Assembly: GCA_012799115.1 (NCBI GenBank)
Contig: JAAZLY010000195.1
Span: forward strand, 1-9,775
Length of the DNA stretch: 9,775 nucleotides
DNA from: Bacillota bacterium
Lineage (GTDB): Bacteria > Bacillota > Limnochordia > Darwinibacteriales > Darwinibacteriaceae
Reading direction: 5' to 3'
In this document: one piece after another, positions 1-4,956 of the stretch
Layout: the number at the start of each line of letters is the position of its first letter
Numbering within the stretch: position 1 is the stretch's first letter
The notes under the pieces: model-generated
Seen by the model: only the letters and a program-made list of their open reading frames with translations
What the model was told of the DNA's origin: nothing
Database searches by the model: none
Made by a program: the position numbers and the translations under genes

Positions 1-641
1 ACCGACAAGTAGAGAAAATTGATTATGTACTCGTCTCTCATCCCCATGAGGACCATCTCTTTGGCTTACTCGCTGTGTTAGAAGAGTTTGAAGTGGGTAT
101 GGTGATCGACAATGGTCACGAGCACACTAGCCCAACCTATCAAAAGTATTTGCAGCTCCTTGATGAAAAGAAGATACGCTATCATGAGGGAAGAGCCGGA
201 GACCGGATCAATCTCGGGGACGGTATCACCTTGGAGATTCTTTATCCTGCGGCTCTGAGGGAGAAACTACCCTCCACCTACAATAACAACTCCCTGTTGG
301 TGCGGCTTCAGTATGGTGGAGTACGGATGCTTTTCACCGGAGACTTGGAGAATCCTGTATTGCATGATCTAGCCAATGACCTTGGTTCGGACCTTGGTGC
401 GGAATGGGTGAAGGTACCCCATCATGGAAGTCGAGGGAGTCTACATAAGGGATTTTATGATGCTGTCAATCCGAACTGGGCCGTTATCTCTGTTGGTCAA
501 AACAGCTTCGGACATCCTCACAAGGAAGTGATCGACTTTCTCGAAGAACAGAACGTGACTTGGCGGACAACTAAGGAAAACCCACAAACTTTTCGTGTCT
601 GGTGGGGTCTTTGGGGCAGGTTTGACTCACCTATATCATGA
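1..641 (+). CDS. comEC: ComEC/Rec2-type metallo-beta-lactamase domain, 3' end of gene (5' cut by window edge)
   Basis: The reading frame is open from position 3 without a start, so this is the C-terminal ~212 residues of a longer protein. It shows the zinc-binding signature of metallo-beta-lactamase-fold hydrolases: HPHEDH close to the window start (about positions 39-56), then MLFTGDLE, then KVPHHGS, then GHPH. VPHHGS followed by a VISVG...HPH stretch is typical of the ComEC C-terminal domain. ComEC is the inner-membrane channel for transforming DNA, and this domain is thought to degrade the non-transported strand. Position directly upstream of holA is the usual comEC place in Bacillota. The membrane and competence domains lie outside the window, so a stand-alone ComEC-like hydrolase remains possible. 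The extreme C-terminus (WRTTKENPQTFRVWW) departs from the YRTD-x-G ending I associate with the family. Confidence 0.88.
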   Translation, partial: RQVEKIDYVLVSHPHEDHLFGLLAVLEEFEVGMVIDNGHEHTSPTYQKYLQLLDEKKIRYHEGRAGDRINLGDGITLEILYPAALREKLPSTYNNNSLLVRLQYGGVRMLFTGDLENPVLHDLANDLGSDLGAEWVKVPHHGSRGSLHKGFYDAVNPNWAVISVGQNSFGHPHKEVIDFLEEQNVTWRTTKENPQTFRVWWGLWGRFDSPIS

Positions 642-662
642 ATAGAACATGAGAGGTGATGG

Positions 663-1658
663 ATGGTGCTAGTGCAAGAGCTCCTCAAGGAAATCAAGAA
701 TGGGTCCTTGCCCCATGTGCTTTTTATACATGGGCCAGAGACAATGTGGCAGGATCAGATCTATAACGCCTTGAAAGAGCGAAATACTCGAGATAGTCTA
801 GGGGAGTTTAACTGGTCTGTCTTTTACGGAAACAAAGACTTTGACTTAGATGGATTACTGCTTGAACTGGGTATGGTTCCCTGGGGCGGTGGAGAAAAAA
901 TTGTGGTAGTGAAGAATGCAGACGTAGTTCCGGCACCCCTCATGGAGAAGTTAGCATTGTGGTTGGAGCAACATCCAGAGTCGAATCGCTTGGCTCTTTT
1001 CCTGGATAAAGTAGATAATCGTCTGAAGTATGTGAAGATCTTACGTCAATTGGCCAGGGAGGTTGAGTGTACTCCACTCAAGGGGGACTCCCTAGTTCGC
1101 CATATCTTGGATTCTTGTACTGAACAAGGTAAGACGATGACACGAGATACTGCGGCCGCCTTCTTGGATCGAGTTGGTACAGACTTACACAGGATCCAAA
1201 ACGAGTTGGAAAAACTATGTGCTTGGACCGATGGGCGGAACGAGATTACCCTCGCTGATGTTAAGACTATTTCGTCGCTTTCTCCTGAACAGATCGAGAA
1301 AGACACGGTGTTTCGGATGACTGATTTGATCGTACAAAAGAAGCGTGACGAGGCCTTGGTAGTTCTAAGCACCCTGCTGGCTGCCGGAGAGCCAGCCCTA
1401 CGCCTGTTGCCTTTGATTGAGCGACAACTGCGTCTGATACTAGCGGCGAAGACAGCACAAGCCAACTTGGATGAGGTGGCAAGGCAGATGGGCGAGAGCA
1501 ACTCGTATGCCTTGAAGAAGATTTATAGGCAGGCCCAGGACTATGATCTGAACAAGATCTTTTCTGGATTTGATGCGGTACTCCATGCCGATCGCGAATT
1601 GAAACTGGGTGCCCCAGGCGACCAAGTCTTAACAAATCTGATCATCAAGCTGACTTAG
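663..1658 (+). CDS. holA: DNA polymerase III, delta subunit (clamp-loader subunit HolA)
   Basis: This 331-residue protein has the normal length for HolA. It is the delta subunit of the clamp loader, which opens the beta sliding clamp for loading at primed DNA in the cytoplasm. The N-terminus has the family's strand pattern, HVLFIHGPETMWQDQIYNAL (residues ~18-37), without a working Walker A motif, as expected for delta. The helical collar domain is recognisable from LLPLIERQLRLILAAK (~248-263) and from the late segment YDLNKIFSGFDAVLHADRELKLG (~293-315), the usual delta C-terminal signature. The ATG at 663 is preceded by GAGAGGTGA at 651-659. Only 21 bp separate it from the comEC stop, so the two are probably co-transcribed. 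Convergent rpsT downstream is the conserved arrangement. Confidence 0.93.
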   Translation: MVLVQELLKEIKNGSLPHVLFIHGPETMWQDQIYNALKERNTRDSLGEFNWSVFYGNKDFDLDGLLLELGMVPWGGGEKIVVVKNADVVPAPLMEKLALWLEQHPESNRLALFLDKVDNRLKYVKILRQLAREVECTPLKGDSLVRHILDSCTEQGKTMTRDTAAAFLDRVGTDLHRIQNELEKLCAWTDGRNEITLADVKTISSLSPEQIEKDTVFRMTDLIVQKKRDEALVVLSTLLAAGEPALRLLPLIERQLRLILAAKTAQANLDEVARQMGESNSYALKKIYRQAQDYDLNKIFSGFDAVLHADRELKLGAPGDQVLTNLIIKLT

Positions 1659-1659
1659 G

Positions 1660-1701
1660 GAAAACAAAACGCCTCATCCAATTTGGAAGGGCGTTGTTTT
1701 C
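1660..1701. terminator. Probable bidirectional intrinsic terminator between convergent holA and rpsT
   Basis: The left arm GAAAACAAAACGCC (1660-1673) pairs with the right arm GGCGTTGTTTTC (1690-1701): 6 bp, a 2-nt bulge, then 6 bp, around a 16-nt loop. The outer arms are A-rich on one side and T-rich on the other, so each strand ends the hairpin with a U-rich tract, as bidirectional terminators do. It fills the whole 44-bp gap between the holA stop (1656-1658) and the rpsT stop (1703-1705). The GC core is short, so efficiency is uncertain. Confidence 0.6.
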
Positions 1702-1702
1702 T

Positions 1703-1963
1703 CTATGCATGTCTAGCAAGATTCTTGGTCAGACGAGACTTCTTGCGGGAGGCAGCGTTCTTATGAATGAGACCTTTAGCTGCTGCTTGATCCAAAGCCT
1801 TAATTGCCTTTTGAAGGTGGGCAGGGGCGTTAGCGGGATCATTCGCCAAAGCGGCCTCGTACTTTTTAATCGTGCTTCTCAGGGCAGATCTATGTGCGGC
1901 GTTACGTGCACGCTTCGATTCGTTAACGCGGATTCTCTTTTCAGCTGATCTAGTAGTGGCCAA
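1703..1963 (-). CDS. rpsT: 30S ribosomal protein S20
   Basis: This is a basic 86-residue protein, the usual S20 length. It has the family N-terminus MATTRSAEKRIRVNESKRARNAA and the conserved C-terminal KGLIHKNAASRKKSRLTK. S20 binds 16S rRNA in the body of the small subunit and is an early assembly protein. The start codon is TTG at 1963. An in-frame TGA lies three codons upstream (1970-1972), and no ATG or GTG nearby would keep the S20 N-terminus, so TTG is the only plausible start. A strong ribosome site (GAGGAGGTGA, 1970-1979) sits 6 nt before it. The gene runs opposite to holA and gpr and has its own sigma-A promoter at 1998-2026. Confidence 0.96.
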   Translation of the reverse strand: MATTRSAEKRIRVNESKRARNAAHRSALRSTIKKYEAALANDPANAPAHLQKAIKALDQAAAKGLIHKNAASRKKSRLTKNLARHA

Positions 1964-1969
1964 ACCAGT

Positions 1970-1979
1970 TCACCTCCTC
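1970..1979 (-). promoter_or_regulatory. Strong ribosome binding site for the TTG start of rpsT
   Basis: Read on the minus strand, GAGGAGGTGA ends 6 nt before the TTG at 1963. It is an almost full complement of the 16S rRNA 3' end. The TGA inside this site is in frame with rpsT and closes the frame upstream, which fixes TTG as the start. A near-perfect site may offset the weak start codon. Confidence 0.85.
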
Positions 1980-1997
1980 GGGCAAAATTACCTTGTC

Positions 1998-2026
1998 ATT
2001 ATAACATTAGAATCCATGAAGTTCAA
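1998..2026 (-). promoter_or_regulatory. Sigma-A promoter of rpsT with extended -10
   Basis: On the minus strand the -35 box is TTGAAC (2026-2021), then a 17-bp spacer, then a perfect TATAAT (2003-1998). The -10 is preceded by TGT, giving an extended -10 (TGnTATAAT). Predicted transcription start is near 1991, leaving a leader of about 28 nt that contains the ribosome site. Box match and spacing are those expected for a strong housekeeping promoter. Confidence 0.85.
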
Positions 2027-2060
2027 TAGTGTTTGTACCGTGTGTTTGCATTCGTACGAA

Positions 2061-2089
2061 GAATAAGGTTTTCCCTTTCGGTTACTCTA
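2061..2089 (+). promoter_or_regulatory. Candidate sigma-G (forespore) promoter of gpr
   Basis: GAATA (2061-2065) matches the sigma-G -35 consensus gHATR. After a 17-bp spacer, TACTCTA (2083-2089) agrees with the -10 consensus CATnHTA at four of six specified positions. The predicted start near 2096 leaves a short leader carrying the gpr ribosome site (GGAGGA at 2099-2104). In B. subtilis gpr is read by sigma-F and sigma-G, which motivated the search. The -10 is imperfect and no good sigma-A alternative was seen, so this is an inference. Confidence 0.4.
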
Positions 2090-2110
2090 AAGTAGACTGG
2101 AGGAGAAAAC

Positions 2111-3187
2111 ATGTCGAAAGTGAGTCAAAAAGATCCCTTGTTCGAGAAGTATAGCATTCGTACAGACCTGGCCCTAGAATCGCATCAAATCATCGTAGAG
2201 CGGGAAGGGCCACCTGAGTTGCCTGGAGTTAAGGTCCATACCGAGAAGGAAGAGGGAATTACCCTCACCCGCATTACGGTGGAAAACGATATAGGTGCTC
2301 AGATGATGGGTAAAGCACCTGGCAACTACTCCACATTTGAAGCGCCAGGTCTAAGGGTCCATAACCGAGATCTGCATGAGAGAATGGCAGAAATGTTGGC
2401 CAAGGAGATAGAGTGGTTCTTCGATGAATCAGAGCTCGGCCCAGAAGATGCGGTGTTGGTTGTGGGCTTGGGAAATTGGAATGCCACGCCAGATGCCCTG
2501 GGACCTAGGTCCATCGAAAATCTGATGGTGACTAGGCATCTCCTTGAGATGTCACCTCCTGAACTGCGAGAGGGGCTCCGCCCTGTGTCTGCCATCTCGC
2601 CTGGTGTCTTAGGTCTTACAGGCATCGAGACGGGAGAAATCATCATGGGTGTGGTGGATCGAATTGGTGCTAAGGCAGTAATCTGTATTGACGCCTTGGC
2701 TAGCCGCAGTGTAGATCGACTCTGTAGCACGATTCAGATCTCCGATACAGGCATTCGTCCAGGAGCTGGAGTTGGTAATCGCCGCTTGGCCATTAATAAG
2801 GAAACGCTTGGAATTCCGGTGATTGCCATTGGGGTACCTACTGTAGTTCATGCCGTCACCATCATCTCCGACGCAATGGATCTGATCGAGAAGGGTAGCG
2901 TGCAAAACTCCTCGGAAGAACTGCCTTCACGTGTCCAGTTTAGTATTGATCCCGGCACTATCATGGCGAATCAAGACCAGGTAGTTCAGAGGAACTCCCA
3001 TGCCGCTTCACTTGATAAACGACAGATTATGAGCCAGGTCCTAGAACCCTACTTTGGTAGCATGATCGTCACCCCGAAAGAAATCGACCAACTAATCGAA
3101 GAAGTGTCAGATGTTATTGCAGGCGCTCTGAACACATCGTTTCACGAAGGTGTCAGTTATGACGAAGTCTTTAAGTACCTGAGCTAG
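2111..3187 (+). CDS. gpr: Germination protease GPR (peptidase family A25), zymogen form
   Basis: GPR is the endoprotease that starts degradation of the small acid-soluble proteins coating spore DNA, supplying amino acids at germination. The protein has 358 residues, close to the usual ~370. The N-terminus FEKYSIRTDLALES contains the expected self-cleavage site. By analogy with Bacillus megaterium, processing would fall between D19 and L20 of TDLALE, which resembles the TEFASE-like site cut in the substrates. The two aspartates proposed as catalytic in this atypical aspartic protease appear as D128 (NATPDALGP) and D194 (ICIDALASRS). Other family blocks are VVGLGNWNATPD, SAISPGVLGLTGIETGEI and GIRPGAGVGNRR. 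The ATG at 2111 follows GGAGGA with 6 nt spacing. Downstream it meets the minus-strand GerMN gene tail to tail, sharing the tetranucleotide CTAG. Confidence 0.96.
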   Translation: MSKVSQKDPLFEKYSIRTDLALESHQIIVEREGPPELPGVKVHTEKEEGITLTRITVENDIGAQMMGKAPGNYSTFEAPGLRVHNRDLHERMAEMLAKEIEWFFDESELGPEDAVLVVGLGNWNATPDALGPRSIENLMVTRHLLEMSPPELREGLRPVSAISPGVLGLTGIETGEIIMGVVDRIGAKAVICIDALASRSVDRLCSTIQISDTGIRPGAGVGNRRLAINKETLGIPVIAIGVPTVVHAVTIISDAMDLIEKGSVQNSSEELPSRVQFSIDPGTIMANQDQVVQRNSHAASLDKRQIMSQVLEPYFGSMIVTPKEIDQLIEEVSDVIAGALNTSFHEGVSYDEVFKYLS

Positions 3188-3684
3188 TCCCTTCGTTGCA
3201 GTGGTTGGAGTGTCAGGATATGGCCTCCGATGGATTCAACAACCAGACCATCCACTAGAATCTGGACTTTCTCAATGTCAGTGAACTCCGTTAGTGTATT
3301 GACGATCGCTTCTACAAGATAGGCTTCCATCAATGAGCCGCCCGTAAAGTCGCTGACGATCTCTGAACTGAAGTTGACCGTTGCGAGGGTATCACGGATT
3401 TCCAAGCTTAGTAGCTTGGCACTTGACGGTACTGACGCAGATAGATCTTCATCCGGCAGGGGGCCATCCAGGAGAGCCTGTACTGCTTGTGCAGGACTTA
3501 CGACCCCCTCGATCTCTCGTTCTACAGGAACGAGCTGGAAATCGGTGGGGGTTGCCTTAATCAGATAGATGATCGCTTTGCCTTGCACCACTTTTCCATG
3601 GTTGAAATATGTATAAGCAGCATAGGCTCCGAGTGCGAGTGCTATGAGTATTAGAATGGCAAAGACTTGTTTGAGTCTGCGCAT
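3184..3684 (-). CDS. GerMN-domain membrane-anchored protein
   Basis: The 166-residue protein has a short basic N-terminus (MRRLKQ) and one hydrophobic segment (about residues 7-27, VFAILILIALALGAYAAYTYF), so it is probably anchored with its body outside the membrane. The rest fits one GerMN domain: IIYLIKAT...LVPVEREIE, AVQALLDGPL, SVPSSAKLLSLEIRDTLATVNFSSEIV, and the C-terminal VEAIVNTLTEFTDIEKVQILVDG...GGHI. GerMN domains occur in the sporulation/germination protein GerM and in envelope lipoproteins; their biochemical role is poorly known. There is no lipobox cysteine. I chose ATG 3684 because AGGAGG (3695-3700) lies 10 nt upstream and translation then begins just before the membrane segment. 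The frame stays open to ATG 3777 (31 more codons) but lacks a ribosome site there. It lies antisense between gpr and spoIIP, overlapping the gpr stop by 4 bp. Confidence 0.85.
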   Translation of the reverse strand: MRRLKQVFAILILIALALGAYAAYTYFNHGKVVQGKAIIYLIKATPTDFQLVPVEREIEGVVSPAQAVQALLDGPLPDEDLSASVPSSAKLLSLEIRDTLATVNFSSEIVSDFTGGSLMEAYLVEAIVNTLTEFTDIEKVQILVDGLVVESIGGHILTLQPLQRRD

Positions 3685-3694
3685 ATGACGACTT

Positions 3695-3700
3695 CCTCCT
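3695..3700 (-). promoter_or_regulatory. Ribosome binding site deciding the start of the GerMN gene
   Basis: AGGAGG read on the minus strand lies 10 nt before ATG 3684. The longer frame beginning at 3777 has no comparable site. This favours the shorter 166-residue product. Confidence 0.75.
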
Positions 3701-3713
3701 AACGAAAGGGCTA

Positions 3714-3742
3714 CGTATAGTCTATCATATTTTCTCTGGCAA
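3714..3742 (-). promoter_or_regulatory. Candidate sigma-A-type promoter of the GerMN gene
   Basis: On the minus strand TTGCCA (3742-3737; five of six to TTGACA) and TATACG (3719-3714; four of six to TATAAT) are separated by 17 bp. The predicted start near 3707 lies just upstream of the AGGAGG site. The -35 falls inside the left arm of the inverted repeat at 3732-3764. Spacing is ideal but the -10 is weak. Confidence 0.38.
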
Positions 3743-3753
3743 AAAAATATATT
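3725..3753 (+). promoter_or_regulatory. Candidate sigma-E (mother-cell) promoter of spoIIP
   Basis: TCATATT (3725-3731) matches the sigma-E -35 consensus KMATATT fully. After 14 bp, AATATATT (3746-3753) matches the -10 consensus CATACAnT at five of seven specified positions. The predicted start near 3760 leaves a short leader carrying the spoIIP ribosome site (GAGGTGG, 3765-3771). In B. subtilis spoIIP is transcribed under sigma-E, so box identity, spacing and gene agree. The region is AT-rich, which raises the chance of a fortuitous match. Confidence 0.48.
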
Positions 3754-3764
3754 TGCCAAGAGAA
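3732..3764. repeat. Inverted repeat in the divergent GerMN gene-spoIIP control region
   Basis: TTCTCTGGCAAA (3732-3743) is the inverse complement of TTTGCCAAGAGAA (3752-3764) apart from one unpaired A, with an 8-bp AT-only centre. It is not followed by a T-tract in either direction, so it does not look like a terminator. It covers the presumed -35 of the GerMN gene and the -10 and start region of spoIIP. It could be an operator or an RNA hairpin near the spoIIP ribosome site. Confidence 0.7.
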
Positions 3765-3775
3765 GAGGTGGTGAC

Positions 3776-4867
3776 ATGCGTTTTCGGCTCCGGAGGGCCT
3801 ATGTTCGGATTCGACGTCGTACTAGGAGTCTAGGTCATGGTTTTCGGGTGATCCCCCTGATGGTGCTAGCCCTTTTGCTATTGTTTCTCTCTTGGAGCGG
3901 TTACTATTTCCTACTAAACGAGAGTGGCTTGGAGCATTCCTTGGCCAGATTTATCCTCGATCAAGGTATGCCAACAACGGGGCAAAGCATGCAGACAAGT
4001 GATAGTAGCAAAATGGATTTGGCATCCTTTCTGCACTGGCTGACAAGCTTTGACTTGCGGGATCCTCTGAGTCTGGTCATGGCAACTTTGCCGGTCTCTC
4101 CCCACAGTATCGTTGATCTGAGGATGTGGGAAGAACGTCCCTTCGTCTTCATTCAAGAACTCACTTTTGCGCCAGATCCCGTTCGTCCCCCTGCCGAGAG
4201 TGATTATCCCGTGGAGCCGAAAGAGATGAGCGTCGCAAGACCGAGGGTCCTGATCTATCACACTCATTCATCAGAGAATTACCTAGGACGAGCTGTATTG
4301 TCCAACCCTTCGGCTCAAGCCCACTATCAGTTTAGGAACATGGCAGATCCGACCATTACAGGTGTCATGGCTGTCGGGCGGCACCTGGCGAATGCACTGA
4401 CGAGCCTAGGCATACAGACCGTACACGAGAGTCGAATTCACACCTTGCCTACCATCAACAGTGCTTACATGAACTCCGAAAAGACCGTGCGTGAAGTCCT
4501 CAGCAAGCAAAATACCTTTGATATGGTCATCGACGTGCACCGGGACGCAGGTGTACCTAATCCGACAGTTGTAATCAACGGACGTGAGGTAGCCCGGATT
4601 GTCTTGGTGGTGGGAACAGCAGAGAACATACCTCTATCCCATCCGAATTACCAGCGAAATCTGGATTTTGCCTACAAAATTAAGCGAGTCTGCGATACAA
4701 TGTATCCAGGGCTGATGCGACCGGTGCAAGTGCACAAGGAAGCCCGCTACAACCAGCATCTGCATCCAGCCAGCGTGATTGTGGAACTCGGGTCGGTAGA
4801 GACAACTCTTGAGGAAGCTTTGTTAGCAGCGGAACTATTAGCCAGTGTTTTGGTGGAAGTGCTCTAA
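3776..4867 (+). CDS. spoIIP: Stage II sporulation protein P (SpoIIP), peptidoglycan amidase/endopeptidase
   Basis: SpoIIP works with SpoIID and SpoIIM in the mother cell to cut septal peptidoglycan and drive membrane migration during engulfment. The protein has 363 residues, a normal length. A strongly arginine-rich cytoplasmic N-terminus (residues 1-24) precedes one membrane segment (about 25-47, IPLMVLALLLLFLSWSGYYF). Next comes a ~100-residue low-conservation linker and then the catalytic domain from about 155. Family motifs are VLIYHTHSSENY (H162, H164, E167), DMVIDVHRD (H255), RYNQHLHP and VIVELGS (E337). These match the expected metal ligands and catalytic glutamate, although I assign individual roles by analogy only. 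The terminal motif reads ETTLEEA where I expect NTLEEA. ATG 3776 follows GAGGTGGTGAC. A candidate sigma-E promoter lies immediately upstream, so spoIIP seems separate from gpr here. Confidence 0.94.
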   Translation: MRFRLRRAYVRIRRRTRSLGHGFRVIPLMVLALLLLFLSWSGYYFLLNESGLEHSLARFILDQGMPTTGQSMQTSDSSKMDLASFLHWLTSFDLRDPLSLVMATLPVSPHSIVDLRMWEERPFVFIQELTFAPDPVRPPAESDYPVEPKEMSVARPRVLIYHTHSSENYLGRAVLSNPSAQAHYQFRNMADPTITGVMAVGRHLANALTSLGIQTVHESRIHTLPTINSAYMNSEKTVREVLSKQNTFDMVIDVHRDAGVPNPTVVINGREVARIVLVVGTAENIPLSHPNYQRNLDFAYKIKRVCDTMYPGLMRPVQVHKEARYNQHLHPASVIVELGSVETTLEEALLAAELLASVLVEVL

Positions 4868-4915
4868 CAGGATTTGGCTCCTCGAAGGCGAATCATTCAA
4901 GTTGTTGCCATTGGA

Positions 4916-4932
4916 GTTTCACTTCGTGAAAC
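4916..4932. repeat. Perfect 7-bp hairpin between spoIIP and murJ
   Basis: GTTTCAC (4916-4922), a TTC loop and GTGAAAC (4926-4932) form a perfect stem. No T-tract follows on either strand, so this is a weak terminator candidate. It lies 24 nt before the murJ TTG start. The two arms equal parS half-sites, but with 3 extra bases between them. The rest of the 89-bp gap (4868-4956) shows no convincing promoter. Confidence 0.6.
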
Positions 4933-4956
4933 ATCCGCACAGAGGAGCGAGACAGA

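Noticed and set aside
1267..1635. Minus-strand open frames within holA
   Set aside because: They are antisense to a well-supported holA frame and show low-complexity, non-protein-like composition without start signals.
3685..3777. 31-codon N-terminal extension of the GerMN gene to ATG 3777
   Set aside because: There is no ribosome site before 3777, and that ATG overlaps the spoIIP ATG in CATG. The extension covers the promoter region and would displace the membrane segment from the N-terminus. AGGAGG before ATG 3684 is the better start.
4916..4932. Intrinsic terminator after spoIIP
   Set aside because: The stem is perfect but only 7 bp with mostly A-T pairs, and no T-tract follows.
4915..4933. 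Functional parS site
   Set aside because: parS needs the two half-sites to abut at CACGTG. Here TTC separates them, changing the helical spacing. It is listed only as a low-interest resemblance.
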